64,000 nt of DNA from Anaerocolumna sp. AGMB13020 (GCF_033100115.1 NZ_CP136910.1:1426001-1490000); one strand, 5' to 3'; positions 20,059-29,483 are shown, counted from the stretch's first letter. The notes: generated by a model from the letters alone, not told the origin. A program made the numbers and translations.

Positions 20059-20672
20059 TGTAATTTATCCTCCTGCTCTTGCCAAGTATATTTTTTTACT
20101 TTTTTATTCAGAACTTTCTCTTTGAGAAGTCTTGATGTGATATCCGTAAAGAGAACAAACTCTCTGAATATTTCCTCAAGCTCTGACACCTTATCTGAAT
20201 AGATGAGATTTCCGGAACTATCAAAAGCACTCTGAGATTTTCCCAAAAGGAACTCACTGCTTGGCATAATTCTGGCAGCAAGCTCCGGGGAGTCAAGAAT
20301 CTGCCTGAGATGCGCCTGTGCTCTTGAGGAACCAAGAGTACCATGAGATGCTCCCACGATTAAAACAGGCTTATCCGTAAGTGCCTGACTCGTGTAGCTG
20401 ATCCATTCCAGAGCGCTCTTTAAAACTGCAGGTATTGCATGGTCGTACTCTGGCGTTGCTATAATAATACCATCGGCTTTCAAAATTTTATCAGATAACA
20501 CCGCTACTTTCTCCGGAACCTCGGAATCCTCTGGCTCCATAAAAGCAGGCAGCTCCTTAATTTCATATACTTCAATCTCTGCCTCCGGGGAAAAGTGCTT
20601 TTGCATAAACTGAAGCAGTAAACGATTCGTTGACACCTCAGAATTAGTGCCTACGATTGCTAAATATCTCAT
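20055..20672 (-). CDS. NADPH-dependent FMN reductase
   Basis: A 205-residue flavodoxin-fold protein: [15 protein letters not shown] is the FMN phosphate loop, [21 protein letters not shown] the flavin contact, and [13 protein letters not shown] a family motif. It is a clear paralogue of the first domain of the downstream protein. Its stop overlaps the next start as ATGA, so the two are translationally coupled and probably work as a pair feeding electrons to the FAD domain. The leader diverges from the LysR gene at 20842. Confidence 0.88.
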   Translation of the reverse strand: MRYLAIVGTNSEVSTNRLLLQFMQKHFSPEAEIEVYEIKELPAFMEPEDSEVPEKVAVLSDKILKADGIIIATPEYDHAIPAVLKSALEWISYTSQALTDKPVLIVGASHGTLGSSRAQAHLRQILDSPELAARIMPSSEFLLGKSQSAFDSSGNLIYSDKVSELEEIFREFVLFTDITSRLLKEKVLNKKVKKYTWQEQEDKLQ

Positions 20673-20768
20673 AGTAATCTCCTTCCTGTATATTAAGTTA
20701 CCACAATAATGATCATGTGTTTGACATTATTTTAACATACTGCATTTATATTATCTAATAGTTATTCA

Positions 20769-20797
20769 TTGAAGATTGATAACAACTTTGTTATAAT
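20769..20797 (+). promoter_or_regulatory. Sigma-A-type promoter for the LysR/apbE operon
   Basis: TTGAAG at 20769-20774 and TATAAT at 20792-20797 with 17-base spacing, 45 bases before the LysR ATG. It lies in the intergenic region shared with the divergent FMN reductase operon, where LysR should bind. Confidence 0.65.
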
Positions 20798-20841
20798 CAA
20801 AAAAACTAGAGTGTGTCTACCATAATGGAAGAAGGAATGAA

Positions 20842-21780
20842 ATGTCAAAAACCGACTCTCAAGATATCCTATTTTATATTGATGCCATTTTAAAATACAG
20901 CAATTACAGCAAGGCTGCGAAATCACTTTATATTTCTCAGCCTTATCTGACACAGGTTATAAAAAGGGTGGAAAATGAGTTAAACTGCGAACTGATCACC
21001 CGTAACAAGCTGCCTTATCGATTAACTGAGCAAGGAAAGATCTATTATCAATATCTTACTTCTTTAGAAAATAACTACGCTAAGCTGATTCGTGAAATAT
21101 CAGATATATCAAATCGTGATAGAACGGTTATTAGGATTGGAGTACTTCCAAGCCTTGGTACCTACCTTTTGCCACTTTTTTTACCTGCATTTCAGAATCT
21201 GCATCCAAACTGCAGAATCGAGCTTGCAGAGATTTTACCAGAGAAAAGTGAAAAGCTCACGCAAAGCAATGAATTGGATTTTTGGATAGGACAAGATTCA
21301 AGATTCATTTCACCGAACTTAAATTCTGTTAGCTGGGGAAGGCACCGATACCGGGCTGTGATTCCGCGCTGCTGTAATCTCTATCAGACAGATGTAGCCG
21401 TTGTTCCTGAAGGAACGATTGACATAAGTGAACTCTTATGCCAAAAGCTGATCCTGACATCCAAAGGCTCCGCTATCCGAAAACAGATCGATCATCTACT
21501 AAATATTTATAAGGTGGAACCCGATATCATAATGGAAAGCACTGAGATCAATACTGCACTTAAGCTGTCTACAAGCAATATGGGGCTGACCATTATACCC
21601 GAAAGTATCTATGTTAAGGAAAGCCCCTCTGATTATAATATCTACCCCATTCCCATGGATGAAATAAGCTTAGATTATTTTATTGCCTATCAAAGCGAGA
21701 GGGCCCTGACCAGCCTTGACAATGATCTGATAAAGGCCTTTTTAATTCCTGGGCAGAACCATTCCATTACAGGAGTATGA
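20842..21780 (+). CDS. LysR-family transcriptional regulator
   Basis: A 312-residue protein with GAAGGAA before its ATG. The N-terminal HTH reads YSKAAKSLYISQPYLTQVIKRVENEL. Residues about 90-300 form a type 2 periplasmic-binding-like effector domain. It diverges from the FMN reductase/flavoprotein operon and precedes apbE in the same operon, so it most likely controls the whole reductase locus in response to its acceptor substrate. Confidence 0.92.
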   Translation: MSKTDSQDILFYIDAILKYSNYSKAAKSLYISQPYLTQVIKRVENELNCELITRNKLPYRLTEQGKIYYQYLTSLENNYAKLIREISDISNRDRTVIRIGVLPSLGTYLLPLFLPAFQNLHPNCRIELAEILPEKSEKLTQSNELDFWIGQDSRFISPNLNSVSWGRHRYRAVIPRCCNLYQTDVAVVPEGTIDISELLCQKLILTSKGSAIRKQIDHLLNIYKVEPDIIMESTEINTALKLSTSNMGLTIIPESIYVKESPSDYNIYPIPMDEISLDYFIAYQSERALTSLDNDLIKAFLIPGQNHSITGV

Positions 21781-21782
21781 AC

Positions 21783-22715
21783 ATGAAAGAGTATACGAAG
21801 ATTATTTATCTTATGGGAACTAAAATCTCCCTCTATATTAAGGGTGGCGATGCCGAAGGTCTGGCAAAAAAGGCCGAGGAGATGCTGCTTCATTATAATG
21901 AAGTCTTTAGCGCCAACAGTGACAGCTCACAGCTTGCTCTGTTAAAGAAAACAGCTGCAGCAGCCCCTCAGAAGGTGGACAACGAACTGTATGAACTGAT
22001 AAAAACAGGAAAAAAGCACAGTTTATCTGAAGATAGTTTTTTAAATATAGCAATCGGCCCACTAATAAAATTATGGAGAATCGGTTTTAAGGAGGCACAG
22101 GTACCGGACAAAGAAGCAATCAGTAACGTATTGGAACTTTTAAAGCCTGAAAATATACAACTGGATGAGGAGGAAAAAACCATCCATTTCCTAAAAGAAG
22201 GCATGGAGATAGACCTTGGCGCTATCGCAAAAGGTTATTTCGCTGATAAAGTAATGGAGTTATTCAAGAATCATGGAGCTGTTTCAGCAATGGTGGACCT
22301 GGGCGGCAATGTTCTCGTATTTGGAGAATCTCCTTCCGAAGGCGGCGAGTGGAACGTGGGAATACAAAATCCGTTTTTGCCAAGAGGGAATGCGGTAGCA
22401 CTTGTTAAAATAAGAAACCAATCGGTGGTAACGTCAGGAATATATGAGAGGGTTCTTGAACAGGAAGGCAGTAAATACCACCATATTTTTAACAGCAAAA
22501 CAGGCTACCCAATCAAAAGTAACATCGCTTCTTTAACGGTTGTTGCTGACAGCTCACTGGACTGTGATATCTGTACTACTGAAATGTTTGGATTAGATGC
22601 TGCTACGGTTATTCACAGAATGAACAGAATGAGTGATATGGGTGCGGTTGTAATCACTTTGGATGGAGAACTGGCCTGCACAAATAATCTCAGAGGGAAG
22701 ATTATCCATTTATAG
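21783..22715 (+). CDS. apbE: FAD:protein FMN transferase (flavinyltransferase)
   Basis: A 310-residue ApbE. Two starts compete: the ATG at 21777 overlaps the LysR stop but is one base from AGGAG, whereas the ATG at 21783 has correct spacing and is chosen. Family features are YLMGTKISLYI, NIAIGPLIKLW, the Ala-Lys-Gly-Tyr motif LGAIAKGYFADKVM, and SNIASLTVVADSSLDCD near the metal-binding Asp. No signal peptide or lipobox is present, so it acts inside the cell. The obvious target is the FMN-bind domain of the protein encoded at 17635-20058, on the other side of LysR. Confidence 0.93.
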   Translation: MKEYTKIIYLMGTKISLYIKGGDAEGLAKKAEEMLLHYNEVFSANSDSSQLALLKKTAAAAPQKVDNELYELIKTGKKHSLSEDSFLNIAIGPLIKLWRIGFKEAQVPDKEAISNVLELLKPENIQLDEEEKTIHFLKEGMEIDLGAIAKGYFADKVMELFKNHGAVSAMVDLGGNVLVFGESPSEGGEWNVGIQNPFLPRGNAVALVKIRNQSVVTSGIYERVLEQEGSKYHHIFNSKTGYPIKSNIASLTVVADSSLDCDICTTEMFGLDAATVIHRMNRMSDMGAVVITLDGELACTNNLRGKIIHL

Positions 22716-22990
22716 CCTATAACATTTTTGCAATAACGATAGCTATATTTGCTATGGCTTATTGCTGCTCTATCCTCACCAATCATATAAGATGGGCTTC
22801 TATTAGAAAGTAAATTTTGTTAGCTTTGCATAGTATCTGAGCTTATCTTCTGTAATCTCTATCTCTCGGGTTGCCTTAAGTGAGAGAAGGCAAGCCCTTT
22901 ACTTTATACTTACCATTTCGGAATACCCCACAAAAGGCAGTTGTATCGGCAGATTTTTTTCACCGAACCAAAACACAAAGATTTTTATTT
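22716..22990. other. Intergenic with one hairpin after apbE
   Basis: Around 22869-22900, GGGTTGCCTT pairs with AAGGCAAGCCC (one bulge). It is followed by a modest T-rich stretch and may end the LysR-apbE transcript. Nothing else is recognised. Confidence 0.35.
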
Positions 22991-23185
22991 TCACTTTGTG
23001 TTATGCCTGCTCTCTTTCGTTTCGTCAGGCAAATTTGAAAAAACTGATGTCTCAGTATCATAAAATGCTGGTATCCATCCCTCACAATACGGGAAGTATT
23101 GGATATAGCTTGAGAAGCATCTTATAAAAGCTTCATAAGACTTTTCATCGTACCTTCTCAACCATTTGTTTTTTTTCTCTTTCAT
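22991..23185 (-). CDS. Small hypothetical protein, 64 residues
   Basis: The frame MKEKKNKWLRRYDEKSYEAF onward has GAGGTTAAC directly before its ATG. It is basic at the N-terminus and aromatic-rich in the middle (FIRCFSSYIQYFPYCEGW). It begins 8 bases after the 26-codon frame at 23194-23274, so the two look like a dicistron. I do not recognise the family. It could also be the remnant of a larger gene. Confidence 0.4.
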   Translation of the reverse strand: MKEKKNKWLRRYDEKSYEAFIRCFSSYIQYFPYCEGWIPAFYDTETSVFSNLPDETKESRHNTK

Positions 23186-23193
23186 GTTAACCT

Positions 23194-23274
23194 CTATTCT
23201 TGCGCACGCTCTTTGCGCATACCAAGTTTATGGTGTGCAAGCACAAACTTGCGATTGAAAAATTTATTTTTCAA
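23194..23274 (-). CDS. Candidate 26-residue basic peptide
   Basis: A TTG start 6 bases after AGAGGAG gives MKNKFFNRKFVLAHHKLGMR and six more residues. It is strongly basic, with paired His. The coding DNA itself contains an inverted repeat (CAAGTTTG...AAACTTG, 23223-23251) and follows another (TTGAAAAA/TTTTTCAA). It could be a leader peptide whose translation controls the 64-codon gene downstream. Confidence 0.3.
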   Translation of the reverse strand: MKNKFFNRKFVLAHHKLGMRKERAQE

Positions 23275-23771
23275 CCTATGCTCCTCTATTTTAGCTTATA
23301 TAAGCCCTCTACAGGGGGTATTGATCCATGATTGCCGTGGTAGAGTAGTTACAAAAAGTACATGCTTTCATGGACGCAGGTATCTTCTCTATAAAATCAG
23401 CCTAAGGCTATAGCTCTAGCATGGTGCCGGATCCAACCCTTAGAAATATCATACTACTATTGGAGTGCCTGCCTCAAACCCGCGAAAGTACCAAGTAGGC
23501 GAATTAGATACCCCAGAATGATTTCATATGAATTCTCGTTTTTTATCTCCTTTCACGAAATTTCCAGAAGAAATTAAGGCACCTTAAAAATATTTGTCCC
23601 CCTTTTGGTTAGTCATCGCTAACTAATATTCAAAAAAAATTGTCCTCAAAAGAACAAATCCCATCTTATTGTAAACAAAGTTAAATCCTTTGCTTTCTAC
23701 AGTATAATCTTAAATATCAATAATTAAAAATATATAATAATATATATATGTATAAGAAATTATGTATTAAT
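23275..23771. other. Intergenic, nothing firmly recognised
   Basis: About 500 bp. It is less A+T-rich between 23300 and 23520 than its surroundings and contains no frame with a ribosome site. It may be an untranslated leader for the two small frames on the minus strand or decayed coding sequence. Confidence 0.3.
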
Positions 23772-23832
23772 AAAAAAAGACGTATAACAAAACCAATGGC
23801 ATTATGATAAAAGATTGGTTTTGCTACACGCC
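23772..23832 (-). terminator. Intrinsic terminator of the LysR gene
   Basis: On the minus strand a 19-base stem with wobble pairs (GGCGTGTAGCAAAACCAAT with ATTGGTTTTGTTATACGTC) is followed by seven T, 12 bases after the LysR stop. Confidence 0.88.
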
Positions 23833-23844
23833 TTTTCGTTATAA

Positions 23845-24729
23845 TTATATTGTAGTATTGAAATATTGGCTTACATATTCACGAAAATTTCTTGCCGCTT
23901 TTGAAAAATAACGTTGTTTTTTCCAGGCAAGTCGCAGAATATTCTTATAACTGATTTCCTCAATTTTAAGTAAAATAACCGGCAGTTCCTTTTTCTCAGC
24001 TTCAGAACACGGTAAAAAAGATACACCAAGCCCGGCTTCAACCAAATTAATAACCGCTGTAAATTCACTGCACTCACAGATGATATTTGGCTCAACTCCA
24101 TTCTTTTTGTAAAATTCATCACAAAATTCTTGCTGGCTATAATTAGCTTTTAAGCCGATAAAGGCTTCGTCTTTTAAATTCTGAAAAGAAACTGTTTGGT
24201 AGCTAGCAAGGTAGTGTGCTGGTGAAACTGCCAGATAAATGTCTTCCTCTGCCAATTTCATAGTAGTAATATTAGAGTGCTCAGTAATGGTGTTGATAAA
24301 AGCAAAATCAATTTCATCTTTATCCAGTAGATGAAGCTTTTCCCGATCATCACCTAACTGTGTAATATGAAAATTCACTTTTGGATACTGACATGCAAAG
24401 CTTCCTAGTAAACTACCGAATTCTTTATTCAAAGATGTGGTTGCAAAAGAAACAGAACCCGTTTCACTTCCAGACAAATCGGATATCTCCTGCCGTCCTT
24501 CCTCAACTTCTTTCAGTATTCTATTCGCACGTTTTAAAAATACTTTTCCATATTCATTCAAGACAATATTACGTCCTGTCCTATTAAACAGAGGAACCCC
24601 CAAGTCCTCTTCTAACTTAGCAATCATGGCACTTAAGGCAGGCTGCGCAATTTGCAGCACACCGGCAGCTCTTGTCATATGTTCCATATTCGCCACAGTT
24701 TGAAAATATTTAATTTGCAGCAAATCCAT
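23845..24729 (-). CDS. LysR-family transcriptional regulator
   Basis: A 294-residue protein with GGGAGG 6 bases before the ATG. The HTH reads MTRAAGVLQIAQPALSAMIAKLEEDL, and the effector domain spans about 90-290. In the CynR/GltC-like subgroup such proteins respond to small acids. The upstream neighbour on this strand is a PhzF remnant, so its original target gene may be lost. Confidence 0.92.
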   Translation of the reverse strand: MDLLQIKYFQTVANMEHMTRAAGVLQIAQPALSAMIAKLEEDLGVPLFNRTGRNIVLNEYGKVFLKRANRILKEVEEGRQEISDLSGSETGSVSFATTSLNKEFGSLLGSFACQYPKVNFHITQLGDDREKLHLLDKDEIDFAFINTITEHSNITTMKLAEEDIYLAVSPAHYLASYQTVSFQNLKDEAFIGLKANYSQQEFCDEFYKKNGVEPNIICECSEFTAVINLVEAGLGVSFLPCSEAEKKELPVILLKIEEISYKNILRLAWKKQRYFSKAARNFREYVSQYFNTTI

Positions 24730-24909
24730 AAAGTGCCTCCCTAATAATAGTATTTATGTTATTAATTTTCTCAATTTAATAACTATTCATGTATCATTGA
24801 TATGGTATCACGGAAAATAGGATTTATCAAATGCAATCAATTATAAAAGCAATAAGGATGCTGTTTGATTCTAAGTAGAACCTTGGAGGAAGGTTGCTTT
24901 TCTATTATT

Positions 24910-25181
24910 CTATATTTCGACTTCCGTTATGGTTAAATTCATCGCTTCCCCACCGACCTTAACGCTAGAAATGGTGCACCGATTGATGTTCCCGTAGCCG
25001 ATTCCTCCGGGATACTATATAAGGGAGCAAAGTTTCTACAATAAGCGTTAGCACCATGTAATGATTGCGAAGAAAAAATATGATATCCATCAGAATTGTA
25101 CTTCTGACTGATATCCTTTACTTTTTTCATATCCGGTCTGATAGCATCTAAAGTCTCAAGGCTTCTTAGCGGGGGTTGCAA
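24910..25181 (-). pseudogene. PhzF-family epimerase/isomerase, truncated and frameshifted
   Basis: About 80 codons read PPLRSLETLDAIRPDMKKVK, then SDGYHIFS and RNFAPLYSIPEESATGTS, which are C-terminal-half landmarks of PhzF/YddE-type proteins. The frame then breaks. A second frame downstream (GEAMNLTITEVEI, stop at 24910) looks like the shifted C-terminus. The N-terminal half, with the catalytic Glu, is absent; the DJ-1 gene begins its 3' end 6 bases away. The enzyme cannot be active. Confidence 0.75.
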
Positions 25182-25187
25182 AAAATG

Positions 25188-25781
25188 TTAATTTCCCAAA
25201 TCAATATCATATTCCATCCTTTTTGCAGTGATTTTTGCAGCTTTTAAACCTAATAATTTTTTTACAATATAAAAAGACATATTTATTCCCGCAGATATTC
25301 CACCCGATGTAATGATAGGAAATTCGTCAACAAATTTGACGTCACGTATAACTCTGACTTGTGGATAGTCTGCTTCTAATCTATCAATATCCATCCAGTG
25401 TGTTGTTGCTTGTTTTCCATCCAGTAAGCCAGCTTCTGCTAATAAAAATGCACCAGTACACACAGATGCCATTATTTGCACCTGCGTAAAGCTTCTTCTT
25501 ATCCAATCAATGGTCTCCTGGTTATGAATTTCTATTACTTCCGCACCATATCCTCCGGGAATAATTAAAATATCCAATTGAGGCGCATCATGAAAGTCAT
25601 AGTCAGGTTGAACCTTTAATCCGTTTCGGGTGCTGATTAACTCTTTTTTTCTGGCTATGGTATACACCTCGAATGCTTTTCCTGCATCGTTTTCTGTAAT
25701 AGAAAACACCTCAAACGGACCCGCAAAGTCCATTACCTCAACCTCGTTAAAAAGCAATATACCTATTTTTCTGCAAGACAT
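25188..25781 (-). CDS. DJ-1/PfpI-family protein (GATase1-like)
   Basis: A 197-residue cytosolic protein with GAGGTGAAAATAAT before its ATG. KIGILLFNEVEVMDFAGPFEV is the N-terminal hallmark of the AraC-like/isonitrile hydratase subgroup, and MASVCTGAFLLAEAGLLDGK is the nucleophile elbow with the reactive Cys. Family activities include isonitrile hydratase and amidase. It is 108 bp downstream of the flavin reductase gene on the same strand and may share its transcript. Confidence 0.9.
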   Translation of the reverse strand: MSCRKIGILLFNEVEVMDFAGPFEVFSITENDAGKAFEVYTIARKKELISTRNGLKVQPDYDFHDAPQLDILIIPGGYGAEVIEIHNQETIDWIRRSFTQVQIMASVCTGAFLLAEAGLLDGKQATTHWMDIDRLEADYPQVRVIRDVKFVDEFPIITSGGISAGINMSFYIVKKLLGLKAAKITAKRMEYDIDLGN

Positions 25782-25888
25782 ATTATTTTCACCTCATTAT
25801 TTTCTTCTCAAACAAATGACCTCCGTATGTCTCAAATAGGAAAACATATTTACCGGATTATAATATATATTCAAATGCAAACCGTTCG

Positions 25889-26455
25889 CTACTTTTTCTT
25901 AATACTCAGTCCATCCCGAAAAGCATTTCCTGCTTTATCTCCGATTTTATGGTAATTCTTACTCATCCAATCAAACACAAGCGGACTAAATTTATCCAGC
26001 CTGACAGCACCTTTCTCATCCAATATATTCTCATCAACACTGATGTTCACGATTTCAGCAATCATGCGCCATTCTTTTGCATCATAACTTTTTACTTTAC
26101 ACTCTAACGCAAATGGAAGTTCCTCAATCAGTGGAGCATCGACAAAATCAGCCTTAACTGCATGAAATCCAGCTCTTGCAAATTTATCCGGAACCTTATT
26201 TGCAGTTTCAATTCCAACATAATCGCAGGCCTCAACAAAAGACGCATCTGCCATACTTACGGTAAATGCACCACGCAGCATGATATTCTTTAATGTTTTT
26301 CGTTCTGAACTAATGCAGATCGAAATTTCCTTTTCATTACTAATACCACCCCATACAGAATTCATGGCATCCGGAATTCCATTTTCGTCATATGCTGCAA
26401 TAATAAAAACCGGTTGTGGTAACACATAAGATTTTGCTCCAATATTTTTTCTCAT
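25889..26455 (-). CDS. Flavin reductase-like (FMN-binding split barrel) protein
   Basis: A 188-residue protein with AGGAG before its ATG. The opening KNIGAKSYVLPQPVFIIAAY and the ISICISSERKTLKNIMLRGAFTVS segment match the flavin reductase/HpaC-like split-barrel family, which binds FMN and uses NAD(P)H. It is 11 bp downstream of the MarR gene, so the two form an operon controlled by the operator at 26922-26942. Confidence 0.88.
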   Translation of the reverse strand: MRKNIGAKSYVLPQPVFIIAAYDENGIPDAMNSVWGGISNEKEISICISSERKTLKNIMLRGAFTVSMADASFVEACDYVGIETANKVPDKFARAGFHAVKADFVDAPLIEELPFALECKVKSYDAKEWRMIAEIVNISVDENILDEKGAVRLDKFSPLVFDWMSKNYHKIGDKAGNAFRDGLSIKKK

Positions 26456-26466
26456 AATCTTACTCC

Positions 26467-26895
26467 TTATTTATCTTCCATGGCTTTTCTAAATGCCTGA
26501 TCATATAGTTCCATTATATAAAGAAGTTCTTCCTGATGACTCTCAGATAATTGCTCCATTGCAGTATTTTCAGCATCCTGTATATGCTTAATCATAGGTT
26601 CTGCAAACTCTTTTCCTTTTTTAGTAAATAGAATTCGCTTAGATTTGCTATTGTCAGGTATTTCTTCCAATTGAAGATATCCCTGTTCTATTAGCTTCTT
26701 AATTACATTATTCACTGTCTGTTTCGGCAGCATTGTTCTTTCACAAATAATCTTCTGCGTACATACCTCATACTGACTAATAAGATTCAAAACAAACAAT
26801 GTCGTATAGGAAATCCCGGCAGACCTGGCATAGTAATCATAAATCATTTCTAGGCCTTGCCGCATATTGCAAAAACGCTTTGCATTTTCATTCAT
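26467..26895 (-). CDS. MarR-family transcriptional regulator
   Basis: A 142-residue protein. The winged HTH covers about 45-105 (CTQKIICERTMLPKQTVNNVI, then a wing around EIPDNSKSKRILFTKKG). It is transcribed with the flavin reductase from a near-consensus promoter containing a perfect palindrome, so it should repress itself and the reductase. The ATG is 14 bases from its AAAGG site, a little far. Confidence 0.9.
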   Translation of the reverse strand: MNENAKRFCNMRQGLEMIYDYYARSAGISYTTLFVLNLISQYEVCTQKIICERTMLPKQTVNNVIKKLIEQGYLQLEEIPDNSKSKRILFTKKGKEFAEPMIKHIQDAENTAMEQLSESHQEELLYIMELYDQAFRKAMEDK

Positions 26896-26921
26896 ACTTT
26901 TGTCACATCGCCTTTCAACTT

Positions 26922-26969
26922 ATAGTCCCATTATGGGACTATTATACTGAATGGTTCTATGGATGTCAA
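26922..26969 (-). promoter_or_regulatory. Consensus promoter with a perfect palindromic operator (MarR autoregulation)
   Basis: On the minus strand TTGACA (26964-26969), a 17-base spacer and TATAAT (26941-26946) form a perfect sigma-A promoter. ATAGTCCCAT-N-ATGGGACTAT at 26922-26942 is a 10-bp perfect inverted repeat overlapping the end of the -10 box and the start site, the usual position for a MarR repressor. Confidence 0.85.
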
Positions 26970-27209
26970 GAAAGAACAGGCACAAGAAGAAAGCCTAATT
27001 ACGAAATAGTGATCAGAGTACTTACCATTACATACCAGTTCCAAACAGTTGTCTATCAGCGACTGTAATAATTCCTACTCCCTTTTGTATATTTTTGTGA
27101 TGGCAGAAAAAATCGTGCTCTTATCATTGTAATATAAAAAACAACGTGATAAAATATAGTTAACCCACTCATATATTAACCCTGTCACATAAAATAGCGA
27201 GGTAAAAGT

Positions 27210-29471
27210 ATGTCTGATAATTATATTAAGGTATCAGGTGCAAGGGAACGAAATCTAAAAAACATAAATGTTTTGATACCAAAAAAAGAAATCACGGTAT
27301 TAACAGGTGTTTCCGGTTCAGGAAAATCATCTTTGGTATTTGATACAATAGCGGCAGAATCGCAAAGACAATTAAATGAAACCTATACTAGTTTTATCCG
27401 TCACCGTATGCCGCACTATGGAAAGCCTGATGTGGACAATATTGAAAATTTGTCCGTGGCCTTTATAATCAATCAAAAACGGTTAGGCGGTAATGCTCGT
27501 TCAACGGTTGGGACAATTACAGATATTTATTCCGTATTACGTTTATTGTTTTCCCGAATTGGTGAACCATTTGTAGGTTATTCCGATGTTTTTTCCTTTA
27601 ATAATCCGTCTGGAATGTGTGAACATTGTGAGGGCTTGGGAAAAATTGAAACCATTGATATTGAAAAGCTGTTAGATAAGAATAAATCCTTAAATGAGGG
27701 TGCTATCCGTTTTCCAACTTTTGAACCCGGTGGTTGGCGATTAACCCGCTATATTCATTCAGGCTTTTTTGAAAACGACAAAAAAATTAAGGACTATTCT
27801 TCCAAAGAACTGGAGCTGTTACTTTACGCTGATGGAATTAAGGTTATAAATCCTACCCCCGAATGGCATAAAACCTCATTGTATGAGGGTTTAATTCCAC
27901 GCATTGAACGGAGTTTTCTTAAAAAAGAAGATGGTGAAAAAGTCAGATATGGAAAAGAAATTGAGCGGTTTGTTGTAAAACAGGATTGTCCCCACTGTCA
28001 TGGAACACGCTTAAATAATAATGTGTTATCTTGCAAAGTGAACGGAAAAAATATTGCAGAATGTGCAGATATGCAAATAAATGAGCTTTTGGATTTTGTC
28101 AGGTCTATTCATGCTCCCGTATCCGCTACAATTGTTTCGGAACTTGTGAATAGGATTCAGCACGTAGTATCCATAGGACTGGGCTATTTAAGTTTAAGCA
28201 GAGAAACATCTACACTTTCAGGCGGGGAGTCTCAAAGAATTAAAATGGTTAGCCAACTTGGCAGCAGCTTGACTGATCTTACTTACATTTTTGACGAACC
28301 TAGTATAGGGCTGCACCCTCATGACATAAGCAAAATTAATGAGCTTATGCGGTTGTTGCGCGATAAAGGGAATACTGTTCTCATCGTAGAGCATGACCCG
28401 GATATGATAAAAATTGCAGATCATATTATTGATATGGGACCAGGTGCAGGAACCTACGGAGGGGAAGTAGTATATCAAGGGAATTTAGATGGGCTGAAAA
28501 CAGCAGATACTCTCACTGCAAAATATTTATCATACTGCCCCAAGCTAAAACCTGATACACGTACCCAGAAAGGCTGGCTTTCCATAAAAAATGCAACCCT
28601 GCATAATTTAAAAAACCTTTCAGTTGATATACCAAAAGGGGTAATGACTGTTGTAACCGGGGTTGCCGGCTCAGGAAAAAGTACTCTAATTAATGGAGTA
28701 TTACCACGGCTGTATCCTGAAACTGTTTTTATTGACCAAAAAGGGATTCAAGCGTCAAAACGTTCCAACATAGCAACTTTTACGGGTATTTTTGACATTA
28801 TCAGAAAACTATTTGCGAAAAGGAATGGTGTAAACGCCTCTCTATTCAGTTTCAATTCACAAGGTGCTTGCCCTGCCTGCAAAGGTCTAGGCGTTATTTA
28901 TACAGATTTGGCGTTTATGGATACAATTGTTACGGTATGTGAGGAATGTCATGGAAATCGTTATATGGACGAAGTGCTTGCCTGTCAGCTAAGAGGAAAG
29001 AGTATTGCCGATGTTCTTAAAATGACGGTCACAGAAGCCTTAGATTTTTTTCAGGAAAAAGAAATCGTAACGGTACTAAAACGGCTTTCAGACGTTGGTA
29101 TCACTTATGTTTCTTTAGGACAACCATTAAGCACGCTTTCAGGTGGTGAGTTACAGCGAATTAAGCTTGCTTCCGAACTTGAAAACGGTGGTCAGACTTA
29201 TGTTTTGGATGAACCGTCAACAGGTTTGCATATGGCTGATATAAAACAATTGATTGATATAATGAATCGCCTTGTAGAACAAAATTCCACTCTTATTGTA
29301 ATAGAACACAATTTGGATATTATCTGTCAGGCAGATTGGATTATTGACATTGGTCCCTATGCCGGGCAGAATGGTGGTAAGATTATGTTTACAGGATTAC
29401 CGAAAGATTTAATCAACTGTCCAAATTCTTTAACTGGAAAGCACCTGAAAAAGTATATTACTGAAAAATAG
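27210..29471 (+). CDS. Short UvrA-like ABC-class ATPase
   Basis: A 753-residue protein, about 190 shorter than UvrA. It has two ABC ATPase modules: Walker A GVSGSGKSS near residue 35 and GVAGSGKST near 488, and signatures LSGGESQRIKM and LSGGELQRIKLA. Four CxxC pairs (CEHCEG, CPHCHG, CPACKG, CEECHG) are zinc-finger remnants. The shortening fits loss of the UvrB-interacting part, as in the DrrC/UvrA2 group linked to resistance against DNA-binding drugs. GAGGT precedes the ATG. A MarR gene follows 12 bp downstream in the same operon. Confidence 0.9.
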   Translation: MSDNYIKVSGARERNLKNINVLIPKKEITVLTGVSGSGKSSLVFDTIAAESQRQLNETYTSFIRHRMPHYGKPDVDNIENLSVAFIINQKRLGGNARSTVGTITDIYSVLRLLFSRIGEPFVGYSDVFSFNNPSGMCEHCEGLGKIETIDIEKLLDKNKSLNEGAIRFPTFEPGGWRLTRYIHSGFFENDKKIKDYSSKELELLLYADGIKVINPTPEWHKTSLYEGLIPRIERSFLKKEDGEKVRYGKEIERFVVKQDCPHCHGTRLNNNVLSCKVNGKNIAECADMQINELLDFVRSIHAPVSATIVSELVNRIQHVVSIGLGYLSLSRETSTLSGGESQRIKMVSQLGSSLTDLTYIFDEPSIGLHPHDISKINELMRLLRDKGNTVLIVEHDPDMIKIADHIIDMGPGAGTYGGEVVYQGNLDGLKTADTLTAKYLSYCPKLKPDTRTQKGWLSIKNATLHNLKNLSVDIPKGVMTVVTGVAGSGKSTLINGVLPRLYPETVFIDQKGIQASKRSNIATFTGIFDIIRKLFAKRNGVNASLFSFNSQGACPACKGLGVIYTDLAFMDTIVTVCEECHGNRYMDEVLACQLRGKSIADVLKMTVTEALDFFQEKEIVTVLKRLSDVGITYVSLGQPLSTLSGGELQRIKLASELENGGQTYVLDEPSTGLHMADIKQLIDIMNRLVEQNSTLIVIEHNLDIICQADWIIDIGPYAGQNGGKIMFTGLPKDLINCPNSLTGKHLKKYITEK

Positions 29472-29483
29472 GAGGTTGGCTTA

